Assembly (NCBI GenBank): GCA_041855445.1
Contig: JBHAEG010000014.1
Location: 1-9,044 of the forward strand
Length of the DNA stretch: 9,044 nt
Direction: 5' to 3'
From: Faucicola sp041855445
Lineage (GTDB): Bacteria > Pseudomonadota > Gammaproteobacteria > Pseudomonadales > Moraxellaceae
Within the stretch, counting starts at the first letter, position 1. The number at the start of each line of letters is the position of its first letter. Under the pieces are notes generated by a model, which was given only the letters and a program-made list of their open reading frames with translations, was not told the DNA's origin and did not search any database. Position numbers and translations under genes: made by a program. Positions 1 to 6,884 of the stretch are shown here, piece after piece.

Positions 1-177
1 GATACAGGACTAAATCCAGATGAGTTATTAACATTGGCTCGTGTTACTGTAAATAATAACTGCTACCCGCATATTTTTTTAATGAAGCTTTTAACTGCAT
101 ATGAAGATAAAAAAGGCGAGAAACAACGGCTTGCTCACCAGCAATTATTAACTAAATCTTTATCATCAACAGTGTAA
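1..177 (+). CDS. C-terminal end of an unidentified protein (5' end outside window)
   Basis: Frame 1 is open from the first base and ends at TAA 175-177, giving the last 58 residues of a protein that begins upstream. The visible part is soluble-looking and helical (leucine-rich, with a lysine/glutamate/glutamine-rich stretch near residues 35-48), and it has no membrane segment or catalytic motif I can name. The next gene starts 16 bp later on the same strand, so the two are probably co-transcribed. A C-terminal tail of this kind would fit an O-antigen ligase or PglL-type oligosaccharyltransferase, which often have a helical C-terminal domain, but this is a guess from context only. That it is a real gene end is supported by the unbroken frame and by the ribosome-binding site of the next gene following directly. 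Confidence 0.6.
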   Translation, partial: DTGLNPDELLTLARVTVNNNCYPHIFLMKLLTAYEDKKGEKQRLAHQQLLTKSLSSTV

Positions 178-193
178 TATCTATAGGTAAATC

Positions 194-1255
194 ATGAATA
201 CATCTGCTAAAACGATTGTCCTTGCTATTTTTACATTACAAGGAAATGGGGCAGAACGTTTTGCTCTAACTTTAGCAAAAGGCTTGGTCAATATGGGACA
301 TCATGCCCATATTGTATATTTTAAACAAATCATAGATTTACCTGTACCAGAAGGGATAAAATTACATTTTTTTGATTATCAAAAATATCGTATCTTACCT
401 AAATTTATGCGAGCAACGATTGTCGCCAACGCCTTTGATAAGTTTGTTTTAAAAAATATCGGTACACCCGATTTGGTATTATCTAACTTATTTCCTGTAG
501 ATTTTATTTTACATAAAAGTAAATTACCCAATATTCATTTAGTCATTCATAATACCATGAGCGAAGAATATAAAACAGCAGATAATAAACAATTAAATCA
601 ATTACAACAAATTTATTTATCCAAACCTTGTATTGGTGTCAGCCAAGGGGTAACTGATGATTTTAAAAAGCTTTTTGGGGATAATAGTCGCATTACAACT
701 ATTTATAATCCAATTGATGTAGAGGAAATTATAAATACAGCAGATGAATTTACTATTCCTTATCAAAATTATATTGTACATGTTGGTAAATTTAAAGCAC
801 AAAAACGTCATGATAACTTAATTCATGCTTATGCTAAATCCAAACAAGAAAAAAAATTGGTGCTAGTAGGCACAGGAGAGTTACAAAAACAAAATCAACA
901 ATTGGTCAAACAACTAGGTATAGAAGATAAAGTGATTTTTGTAGGATTTCAAAAAAATCCTTATCCTTGGATAAAACATGCTGACTTTATGGTGTTATCT
1001 TCAGATTTTGAAGGGTTGGGCTTGGTTATCTTAGAGGCATTAGCATTAAACACACCCGTTATCAGTACAGATTGCCCTTCAGGACCAGCGGAAATTTTAC
1101 CAGCAAATAATCTTGTAGCGATAGGCAATATTACTCAGCTTGCCGAAAAAATCAATCAAGCCAGTGTATCATTAGAACCTTTTCAAACTACACTCAAAGA
1201 GCAGTTTACTTTAAATTATGCAACAAAAGCTTATTTAAATTTAATTAAAATTTAA
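194..1255 (+). CDS. GT4-family glycosyltransferase (GT-B fold)
   Basis: The 353-residue product is a retaining glycosyltransferase of family GT4, expected to act on the cytoplasmic face of the inner membrane and move a sugar from a nucleotide donor to a lipid-linked or LOS-core acceptor. The N-terminal half carries the glycine-rich loop GNGAER (residues 17-22), typical of the acceptor-side domain. The C-terminal donor domain starts near HVGKFKAQKRH (196-206), whose K/R residues normally contact the donor phosphates. It also has the EX7E motif, E273 to E281, within FEGLGLVILEA. There is no signal peptide or membrane span. The ATG at 194 is preceded by AGGT at 185-188 with a 5-nt gap, which supports this start. 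The length is normal for the family. The donor sugar and linkage cannot be read from sequence. It follows the upstream gene by 16 bp and converges on the broken GT25 gene 7 bp downstream. Confidence 0.92.
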   Translation: MNTSAKTIVLAIFTLQGNGAERFALTLAKGLVNMGHHAHIVYFKQIIDLPVPEGIKLHFFDYQKYRILPKFMRATIVANAFDKFVLKNIGTPDLVLSNLFPVDFILHKSKLPNIHLVIHNTMSEEYKTADNKQLNQLQQIYLSKPCIGVSQGVTDDFKKLFGDNSRITTIYNPIDVEEIINTADEFTIPYQNYIVHVGKFKAQKRHDNLIHAYAKSKQEKKLVLVGTGELQKQNQQLVKQLGIEDKVIFVGFQKNPYPWIKHADFMVLSSDFEGLGLVILEALALNTPVISTDCPSGPAEILPANNLVAIGNITQLAEKINQASVSLEPFQTTLKEQFTLNYATKAYLNLIKI

Positions 1256-1257
1256 AT
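1233..1257. repeat. Perfect AT-only inverted repeat between convergent genes (possible bidirectional terminator)
   Basis: ATTTAAATTT (1233-1242) and AAATTTAAAT (1248-1257) are exact reverse complements separated by AATTA. The repeat covers the last codons and the stop of the GT4 gene and ends 5 bp before the stop codon of the convergent GT25 pseudogene. RNA from either strand could fold into a 10-bp A-U stem, so it may slow or end transcription from both sides. The stem lacks G-C pairs, so it is weaker than a standard intrinsic terminator, and chance in such AT-rich DNA is possible. The repeat is certain; the function is inferred. Confidence 0.4.
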
Positions 1258-1262
1258 GATTT

Positions 1263-2102
1263 CTAATATTTTGACCAACCATACAGTTTAATAACGTCTA
1301 AACGGCGAGGCATTTGTCTACTTTTTATAAAAAAACGTTTGATTTTTTGCCAAATTGACATTTTATATGGATTATGCCGACCTTCAATATTACTATCATT
1401 CAATGCCTGTACAATCAATGGTTTGGCTAAAAATCCTTGTCGTAGTAATCCACCACTAAATCGCCATGTGACATCAATAGGAAAATACATTGTTGTACTG
1501 GTCTTTAATAATTCTTCTGCCCCTTTTTTAGATAAAATATAACCACTACCTAAAGCAGGGGCAGGATTACATTCACAACAAATAAATTTATCAAAAAAAT
1601 GTAATTTAAAAATACGCCAGCTTTTACGCCATTCAATCTGTCGCCACAGAGCACGAGATTGCCAAAATGCAGGACGCTCACTGATGTTTTGACGTTTTAA
1701 TTCATTTAATGCTGTTTGTTCAAGATAGTAAGGGGTATTAGAAGATAAATTTAAAAAATCAAATACTTGATAATGTTGAGATTTTTCTAAAAAATCTGTC
1801 AATTCAGCAGAAATTTCAATATCATCTTCTAAAATTAAAGCTTATTCCAAATTTTCATCAAGCATTTTTTGCCAAATGAGCCGATGTGACATAGCACAAC
1901 CTATCTCCCCCAAAGTAACAGGTTTTTTATACTCAATAATAAATCTATCTTTATCAAAGAGTTGCTGTTCACTTTCTGTTAAGTTTTTACCAAGTACTGC
2001 AGAAATGCGGGTAAAAGGTAAATGTAACTCATGTAGTTGAGTCGAGACATATACCAGACGGTCAGGGCGAGTATCTAAGTTAATTAAAAAGATAGGTATC
2101 AT
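1263..2102 (-). pseudogene. GT25-family LOS glycosyltransferase interrupted by an in-frame TAA
   Basis: Read from ATG at 2102 down to TAG at 1263-1265, this is a single 280-codon frame with one internal stop, TAA at 1844-1842 (codon 87). Both sides belong to the same GT25 protein (the LgtB/LpsA/Lic2A type that adds hexoses to lipooligosaccharide). The first part opens with INLDTRPDR (residues 7-15) and contains LGEIGCAMSH (64-73). Directly after the stop, in the same frame, comes ALILEDDIE with the family's EDD motif at codons 92-94. Then come a GSGYILSKKGAEELL block and an FPIDVTWRFS block. An intact product would be 279 residues, about the usual size. There is no frameshift, so one base change (for example TAT or TAC for Tyr to TAA) explains the break. 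A restart at the TTG at 1802 would lack the EDD motif and should be inactive. The ATG lies 2 bp after the upstream GT2 stop, with AAAGG inside that gene's end as the ribosome-binding site, so translation is coupled. A sequencing error cannot be excluded. Confidence 0.85.
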
Positions 2103-2104
2103 AT

Positions 2105-2995
2105 TTAGCCTTTATAATATAAACTTTCTATACCATTTTGGCGAATAGTTTTTATCACATCTGCCATCACTGTCCAATAAAAAATTTTACGTTGCGTTTT
2201 TTCACGATTGATAGGAAACATAGATAACAATTCGTAGCTTTTGAGGCGTTGTTGTGCTTTTATTTCTAATGTATCCAATAACTGTATAAATTTTTTAGTT
2301 GGAAAATGTTTATGTGCAAAAACAAATTTTGAACAATACCAACGGTAATATAAATCGTAATTTTTCTTTGGAACACTAGACCAGCCTAAATGAAAAACTG
2401 ACAATTCATTAATTTTCACCAATTCTAATCCCATTTTTTTGACACGATAACATAAATCTACATCTTCACAGTACATAAAAAAATCAGAGTCATAACCCCC
2501 AAGCTGATGATAAACTTCGGCTCGTAGTAATAATAAAGAGCCATGAAACCAGCAAATTTGCCCATCATATCCTAGAGTATCATCAAATTCATAACTATAA
2601 AATTCAGAAGTATCTTCTTGCTTTTCATTAAGAATTTTACTTGTCATAATACCATAATTAGGATTTTTTTGAATTTGTTGTAGTAGTTGTTGCAAAAAGT
2701 CAGGATTGTCAATTTGTATATCAGGATTAGTAATTAATAAATGCTGACCTTGAGCGTTACTTGCTCCCAAATTCATAGCTCGACCAAAACCAACATTTTT
2801 TTCTGATGGTATGATTGTTAAATTCATACTATCACTAAACGGTTTTAATGCTTCCGCCAGAACAAAATTTTGACAGTTATTGACAACTATTACCTGCCAC
2901 TGCGATTTTGGTAATGTCTGAACCGCAAAATCAGATAGCAATTTAACAATATACTTTTCAGTATTATAATTCACAATAAGAATTGAAAATTTCAT
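2105..2995 (-). CDS. GT2-family glycosyltransferase, rhamnosyltransferase-like (WbbL type)
   Basis: The 296-residue product has the GT-A fold order of inverting GT2 enzymes of the WbbL/RfbN rhamnosyltransferase group. It starts with the strand SILIVNYNTEKY (residues 4-15), followed by GFGRAMNLGA (69-78) and the metal-site motif NPD (90-92, preceded by LLIT). Then come the membrane-proximal FFMYCEDVDLCYR (172-184), with acidic residues E177, D178 and D180, and a histidine in FHLGWSS near 202. The strand usually ending VVDN reads VVNN here (N39 in place of Asp), a change at a position that normally contacts the nucleotide base. No transmembrane helix is seen. It is the first gene of a two-gene minus-strand unit with the GT25 pseudogene 2 bp downstream. 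The rfbB gene at the window end would supply dTDP-rhamnose, which fits a rhamnosyl donor, but the donor is inferred. The start ATG has only a weak ribosome-binding site (AGTAAG). Confidence 0.9.
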   Translation of the reverse strand: MKFSILIVNYNTEKYIVKLLSDFAVQTLPKSQWQVIVVNNCQNFVLAEALKPFSDSMNLTIIPSEKNVGFGRAMNLGASNAQGQHLLITNPDIQIDNPDFLQQLLQQIQKNPNYGIMTSKILNEKQEDTSEFYSYEFDDTLGYDGQICWFHGSLLLLRAEVYHQLGGYDSDFFMYCEDVDLCYRVKKMGLELVKINELSVFHLGWSSVPKKNYDLYYRWYCSKFVFAHKHFPTKKFIQLLDTLEIKAQQRLKSYELLSMFPINREKTQRKIFYWTVMADVIKTIRQNGIESLYYKG

Positions 2996-3027
2996 GCACT
3001 TACTAGCTATTTAAATAAATTTGCATT

Positions 3028-3054
3028 ATTATAACAAAAATGTAAGCTTGGCAA
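3028..3054 (-). promoter_or_regulatory. Possible promoter for the minus-strand GT2/GT25 unit
   Basis: On the minus strand a perfect -10 box TATAAT (3033-3028) lies downstream of TTGCCA (3054-3049), a 4/6 match to the -35 consensus. The spacer is 15 nt, which is short for sigma-70. Transcription would begin near 3021, about 25 bases before the ATG at 2995. The -35 half lies inside the dyad AGCTTG-G-CAAGCT (3045-3057), so a repressor could bind there. The -10 box is clear; the rest is tentative. Confidence 0.4.
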
Positions 3055-3128
3055 GCTCTTTTTATGACAATGATAAATGTCACTGAAATCTAAGCAATTT
3101 TATAATATTGAATAGGTTTTTTGGACTT

Positions 3129-3146
3129 TATCATATATTTATGATA
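3129..3146. repeat. 18-bp perfect inverted repeat, possible operator
   Basis: TATCATA and TATGATA are exact reverse complements separated by TATT. The site sits in the middle of the divergent region, about 300 bp before msbA and 135 bp before the minus-strand gene. Its size and symmetry suit a dimeric regulator, but it is made almost only of A and T, so chance is a real alternative. Confidence 0.25.
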
Positions 3147-3294
3147 TTCACTAATGTTAAACTAACAATACTCTTTGTACATGAACAAGATACATCTGCT
3201 TCAATTATATCAATGTAGCCTTAACTATTACTACCTGATAATTAAAAAATATTACTGGTTCTGCCATATTGTTTTTAAAAATAAGTATTTGTTT

Positions 3295-3322
3295 TTTACC
3301 AAATAAACAATGGGAATATAAA
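3295..3322 (+). promoter_or_regulatory. Possible promoter for the msbA operon
   Basis: TTTACC (3295-3300, 4/6 match to the -35 box) is followed after 16 nt by TATAAA (3317-3322, 5/6 match to the -10 box). The start of transcription would be near 3329, leaving a leader of about 110 nt before msbA. This is the best-spaced pair I found upstream of the gene, but AT-rich DNA gives many such matches. Confidence 0.35.
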
Positions 3323-3403
3323 CGAATATTTAATATTTTATGTAGGTAAGTTTCTGGAGCAAAAAGTAAATTGTAGCACAGTAGTATTTTATAGTTTTAA
3401 ACC

Positions 3404-3417
3404 CCTTTCTTTAAAGG
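3404..3417 (+). promoter_or_regulatory. Small hairpin covering the ribosome-binding site ahead of msbA
   Basis: In the transcript CCUUU (3404-3408) can pair with AAAGG (3413-3417) across a CUUU loop. The second arm is the only good Shine-Dalgarno sequence in front of msbA (AAGGA, 3414-3418), so folding would hide it. The stem is only 5 bp with two G-C pairs, so any effect would be mild and perhaps temperature-dependent. Confidence 0.25.
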
Positions 3418-3425
3418 AAAATTTA

Positions 3426-3446
3426 GTGAATTTAATTTATGATTAG
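3426..3446 (+). CDS. Possible six-residue leader peptide overlapping the msbA start
   Basis: GTG at 3426 opens the frame M-N-L-I-Y-D and stops at TAG 3444-3446, overlapping the first 8 bases of msbA in a different frame. AAGGA (3414-3418) stands 7 nt before this GTG, a good distance, but 20 nt before the msbA ATG, which has no ribosome-binding site of its own. Ribosomes could therefore load on the mini-frame and pass to msbA by re-initiation at the overlapping ATG. No experimental support can be seen and the frame is tiny, so this may equally be an accident. Confidence 0.25.
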   Translation: MNLIYD

Positions 3447-5289
3447 TAAACTCACCTTTGGTTTATTTACCAAACAAGATGCTGAAAGCTTTATGCGTCT
3501 TATGGTTTATATCAAACCATATAAAACTCGCATCATTTTTGCACTGCTGGCAATTGTTGGCGTTGCTATGACTGAAAGTTATTTAGCAGCATTTATCGCA
3601 CCTTTAGTCAATCAAGGCTTTGCTATTCCTAGTGGTATCGCCCCTACTCAAGAAGCTGAAGGCTTTTTAGCATCAATCACCCACCTAAAAAATAGCTTTC
3701 ATCATATGATTTGGGAAACGGAAAATAAAGTCTGGATTGTGCCTTTATTTTTTATATTTTTAGTAATTTTTCGGGGAATTTGCCGTTTTATCAGTCAATA
3801 TTTAATGACATGGGTTGCTGTTGTTGCTATTAGTCAGTTACGCCGAGATATGTTTAATAAGATGCTCACATTATCATCACTGTATCATCAAGAAACATCT
3901 TCAGGGCATATACTAATGAATATGGTACAAATGGCGGAAAATTCTATTAATAACGCCAGTAATGTTTTTATTGTGCTAACTCGTGATACCTTAATCGTGA
4001 TTGGATTAATTTTTGTGTTATTTTATTTAAATTGGCAACTAACTTTAATTATTTTAATAATGTTTCCAATTTTATCTTGGCTGTCACGTTATTATCGTAA
4101 TCGTTTAAAAGATATTATTAATAGTGCTCAATTATCTATTGGGACACTTAACACTACTATTAATGAAATTCATCAAGGACATCGTGTTGTTAAGTTATTT
4201 GGTGGTCAAAAACAAGCGGTTCAACGTTTTGCTGATGTTAATGATACTATTGTCCGATTAGGAAAAAAAATCACCCAAGCAACCGCCGCCCGTTCGCCAC
4301 TTAGTGAAATTATTGGTTCTATGGCGTTAGCAGTGGTTATTTTTATTGCTTTATGGCAAAGTCAAAAAGGGGTTACTACGATTGGCGAATTTATGGCATT
4401 TATCGTGGCGATGATGCAAATGTTTGGACCAATTAAAAATCTTGCTAATATTAGCATTCCTATGCAAACTATGTTTTTAGCAGCCGATTCGGTATGTAAT
4501 TTTTTGGATACCAAACCTGAAGAAGATAATGGTAAACTTGAGTTAAAAAATATTTCTGGTAATTTGAGTTTTCATCATGTTGATGTACAATATTCTCCAA
4601 ATGGTCAAAAAGCTTTAAACCATTTTAATTTATCCATTAAAGCAGGTGAAAAAGTTGCACTAGTTGGGCGTTCAGGCTCTGGTAAGACAACTGTTATTAA
4701 TTTATTACCACGTTTTGTTACGCCAACTTCTGGATATATTACTATTGATGATGTTAATATTAATGAACTGACATTAATTAATTTACGTTCTCAATTTGCG
4801 TTGGTTTCTCAAGATGTATTTTTGTTTGATGATACTTTATTTGAAAATGTTCGATATTCTCGACCTGATGCAAATGAGACTGAAGTAATGTTAGCTTTAG
4901 AGGCTGCCAATTTGTCCGACTTAGTGAGCAAACACCCTCTTGGTCTACATCAGCCAATTGGTGCCAATGGCAGTCATTTATCAGGTGGTCAGCGTCAGCG
5001 AGTTTCAATTGCTCGGGCGATTTTAAAAGATGCTCCTATTTTGTTGCTTGATGAGGCAACGAGTGCTTTAGATAATGAGTCTGAACATCTAGTTCAGCAA
5101 GCGTTAGAGCGTCTTTTACATGGACGAACTAGTATTATTGTGGCTCATCGTTTAACAACGATTGAGCAGGCAGACCGTATTATTGTCATGGACGAAGGGA
5201 AAATTATTGAAGTGGGGTCACATCATGAGTTAATGGAAAAAGATGGATATTATGCAAAATTACGAAACCTAAATAATATTAACAATTGA
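3439..5289 (+). CDS. msbA: MsbA-type lipid A/LPS flippase, ABC transporter half-molecule
   Basis: The 616-residue protein is an inner-membrane ABC exporter half that should work as a homodimer, using ATP to flip lipid A-core (or another lipid-linked glycan) to the periplasmic face. The N-terminal membrane domain has about six spans, with clear ones near residues 32-56, 100-117, 180-197, 200-214 and 293-306. The C-terminal ATPase domain is complete: Walker A GRSGSGKT (410-417), Q-loop Q458, signature LSGGQ (514-518), Walker B ILLLDE (534-539, catalytic E539) and switch histidine H570. From memory, the start MISKLTFGLF and several later blocks closely resemble Neisseria MsbA, which also fixes the ATG at 3439. 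The ATG lacks its own ribosome-binding site (the nearest, AAGGA, is 20 nt away). It heads an operon with three glycosyltransferases, the first 15 bp downstream. The distance from the E. coli form leaves some doubt about its exact substrate. Confidence 0.93.
   Translation: MISKLTFGLFTKQDAESFMRLMVYIKPYKTRIIFALLAIVGVAMTESYLAAFIAPLVNQGFAIPSGIAPTQEAEGFLASITHLKNSFHHMIWETENKVWIVPLFFIFLVIFRGICRFISQYLMTWVAVVAISQLRRDMFNKMLTLSSLYHQETSSGHILMNMVQMAENSINNASNVFIVLTRDTLIVIGLIFVLFYLNWQLTLIILIMFPILSWLSRYYRNRLKDIINSAQLSIGTLNTTINEIHQGHRVVKLFGGQKQAVQRFADVNDTIVRLGKKITQATAARSPLSEIIGSMALAVVIFIALWQSQKGVTTIGEFMAFIVAMMQMFGPIKNLANISIPMQTMFLAADSVCNFLDTKPEEDNGKLELKNISGNLSFHHVDVQYSPNGQKALNHFNLSIKAGEKVALVGRSGSGKTTVINLLPRFVTPTSGYITIDDVNINELTLINLRSQFALVSQDVFLFDDTLFENVRYSRPDANETEVMLALEAANLSDLVSKHPLGLHQPIGANGSHLSGGQRQRVSIARAILKDAPILLLDEATSALDNESEHLVQQALERLLHGRTSIIVAHRLTTIEQADRIIVMDEGKIIEVGSHHELMEKDGYYAKLRNLNNINN
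4212..4220 (+). other. Uptake-sequence-like 9-mer ACAAGCGGT inside msbA
   Basis: This is an exact copy of the 9-base core of the Apl-type DNA uptake sequence known from Actinobacillus pleuropneumoniae and relatives. Here it lies in coding sequence (codons for K-Q-A-V in the membrane-domain linker) and is not part of an inverted repeat. One such match could be chance; it is listed because a second copy occurs in the terminator at 8433-8441. Confidence 0.25.
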
Positions 5290-5304
5290 CCAAAGAGTAA
5301 AAGT

Positions 5305-6108
5305 ATGCAAACAAGCCAACCTTTAGTTTCCATCATTATTCCTTATTACAACTGTGAAAAATATATTGCTGAAACGTTAGAATCAGTCGAAACTCAAACT
5401 TATTTAAATATTGAAGTTATTTTAGTAAATGATGGTTCATCAGCTACAAGTACAGATTATATTGAAAAATTAGTAAAAGAAAAACCTTATATTCAGTATA
5501 TTTACCAAGAAAATAAAGGGCTTTCCTCTGCTCGTAATACTGGTGCTAGAAACGCTAACGGAGAATTTTTATTATTTTTAGATACTGATGATAAAATTGC
5601 ATCACAATATCTGCAAAAAACTATGGATGTAATACTGTTACAGCCCAATTGTAAACTTGTATATTCTAAAGCTGAATTGTTTGGAGTGCAAACAGGTATC
5701 TGGAACCTACCTCAATACACAACCTTTGATAGACTACTGCAGGGCAATATGATTTATTGCACTGCATTACATAGAAAATCAGATTTTACTAAATTAGGAG
5801 GATTTGACGAAAATTTATCTGCATATGAAGATTGGGACTACTGGATTCGTTTACTTCAAAACGGTGGTGAAGTTATTCGTATTGATGAAATTTTATTTTC
5901 ATATCGCAAGCGCAATGATGGTACTTCTTTAATGGATAATCTTAAAAATAACTTCATAAAAAATCGGTTTGATTGGCAAAAAATTTATCTTAAACATAAT
6001 GATCTATATATGCAACATGAGCTTGGTTTTTTGGACTTAATCCACAACCAAAAAAAGAAAAGAGATTTGCAGTATTGGAGATGTAAGCTGAAAAAAATTT
6101 TTGGATAA
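5305..6108 (+). CDS. GT2-family glycosyltransferase
   Basis: The 267-residue product is a typical inverting GT2 enzyme with a GT-A fold, acting in the cytoplasm or at the inner-membrane face. It opens with VSIIIPYYNCEKYI (residues 8-21), a hallmark of the family. VNDGSS (41-46) carries the nucleotide-binding D43, KGLSSARNTGA lies at 71-81, the metal-binding DXD is D93-T94-D95 with D96 next to it, and the catalytic-base region YEDWDYW (174-180) includes E175 and D176. The C-terminal ~60 residues are rich in lysine and arginine, which may help it lie on the membrane. No transmembrane span is seen. AAAGAG at 5292-5297 serves as ribosome-binding site 7 nt before the ATG. It is 15 bp after msbA and 24 bp before the next transferase, clearly in one operon. 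The donor and acceptor are unknown; relatives transfer galactose, glucose, GlcNAc or rhamnose. Confidence 0.92.
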   Translation: MQTSQPLVSIIIPYYNCEKYIAETLESVETQTYLNIEVILVNDGSSATSTDYIEKLVKEKPYIQYIYQENKGLSSARNTGARNANGEFLLFLDTDDKIASQYLQKTMDVILLQPNCKLVYSKAELFGVQTGIWNLPQYTTFDRLLQGNMIYCTALHRKSDFTKLGGFDENLSAYEDWDYWIRLLQNGGEVIRIDEILFSYRKRNDGTSLMDNLKNNFIKNRFDWQKIYLKHNDLYMQHELGFLDLIHNQKKKRDLQYWRCKLKKIFG

Positions 6109-6132
6109 TATGGTTAATCAAAGGATATATAC

Positions 6133-6876
6133 ATGATGAATAATAGCAATGCTCTACCGCCAGCCACAATCATCATTAATTTTCACAGAGAAGGTGTCTA
6201 TGCCCATAAGACGCTTTTGGGCTTTTTGCGGATTAGAGAATACTCCGCATCTTTTAGCAATAGAGTCGATTTAATCTGTGTATTAGACAATAGCGATGCG
6301 CTAACAAGGCAAATCGTTACAAACTTTCTTAAAGAATATGGCGTGAAATACGACCAAATGATTGAAACCAGTTTCGGAACTCCACCTGCGGCACGTAATG
6401 TGGGTATTGACCAAACAAAAACAGAGTATGTTGGCTTTAATGATGGTGATGATTTTTTTAGTGCTAATCGTGTTGAAGAAATGCTTAAAGCTCAACTCAT
6501 AAATAAAAAACCTAATATTTGCTTTCCTAAGAAAATCATTAGCTTTGGTGGAAAAATAGAAGAACTGACCATTCCTAATAGTCGAGATATTGCCTTAGCA
6601 CAAATAATAAATACCAACTTTTGGCCATCGTCATCTTTTGGTCCTAAAGAAATTTATAATTTAATTCCTTTTAATGAGATTGTTGGGAAAGCTAGCAAAC
6701 TAGCCTATGAGGATTGGGACTTTAATTTACGTTGCCTCAATTCCAATATCGAACTTAATTCTATCAAAAACACCTTTTTATTTTATAGACGCAAGAAAAA
6801 CTCAGTTCTTTCTGAGCATAACTCATATCAATCTTTTGTACCCGCTTCTAACTTTTTTAACAATATACATCTGTAA
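6133..6876 (+). CDS. Divergent GT2-like glycosyltransferase
   Basis: The 247-residue product is GT2-like but less standard than its upstream neighbour. The opening strand reads ATIIINFHREG (residues 11-21) where PXYN is usual. The nucleotide-contact aspartate is probably in VLDNSD (50-55). PPAARNVGID (84-93) matches the family's ARN-G block, the metal site is DGDD (104-107), and the catalytic-base block is YEDWDFNLR (192-200). The spacing of these motifs suits a GT-A fold. AAGGA (6121-6125) is 7 nt before the ATG at 6133; a second ATG follows directly at 6136 but is less well spaced. It lies 24 bp after one transferase gene and 8 bp before the 510-residue GT4 gene, so the pair may act one after the other on the same glycan. 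The donor sugar is unknown. Confidence 0.85.
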   Translation: MMNNSNALPPATIIINFHREGVYAHKTLLGFLRIREYSASFSNRVDLICVLDNSDALTRQIVTNFLKEYGVKYDQMIETSFGTPPAARNVGIDQTKTEYVGFNDGDDFFSANRVEEMLKAQLINKKPNICFPKKIISFGGKIEELTIPNSRDIALAQIINTNFWPSSSFGPKEIYNLIPFNEIVGKASKLAYEDWDFNLRCLNSNIELNSIKNTFLFYRRKKNSVLSEHNSYQSFVPASNFFNNIHL

Positions 6877-6884
6877 CCAATTAT

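Larger units (their letters stand above)
2996..3438. other. Divergent intergenic control region (443 bp, no convincing gene)
   Basis: This very AT-rich stretch separates the minus-strand GT2 gene from plus-strand msbA, so it should hold promoters for both. It contains several short perfect dyads: AGCTTG-G-CAAGCT at 3045-3057, TGACA-8-TGTCA at 3065-3082, TATCATA-TATT-TATGATA at 3129-3146 and TGTTA-AAC-TAACA at 3155-3167. A 41-codon frame at 3181-3306 has no ribosome-binding site and a composition expected of random AT-rich DNA, so I do not call it a gene. No tRNA, repeat array or insertion-sequence end is visible. Confidence 0.7.

Noticed and set aside
1339..1542. A 67-codon plus-strand frame
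   Set aside because: It lies opposite the GT25 pseudogene, whose motifs are clearly on the minus strand; it is a shadow frame.
2915..2921. GTCTGAA as part of a Neisseria uptake sequence
   Set aside because: Only seven bases match and the preceding GCC is missing; it lies within coding sequence of the GT2 gene, so chance is the simplest reading.
3181..3306. A 41-codon frame starting ATG at 3181 in the intergenic region
   Set aside because: It has no ribosome-binding site, and its composition (Tyr, Leu, Lys, Phe, Ile) is that of random AT-rich DNA. No recognisable family.
4263..4270. A run of eight A in msbA (also one near 849-856 in the first GT4 gene) as a phase-variation tract
   Set aside because: Both genes are in frame and the tracts are no longer than expected in AT-rich coding DNA. 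Phase variation of msbA would be unlikely because it is normally essential.
4778..5008. A 76-codon minus-strand frame inside msbA
   Set aside because: It is antisense to the conserved ATPase domain of msbA and has no features of its own.
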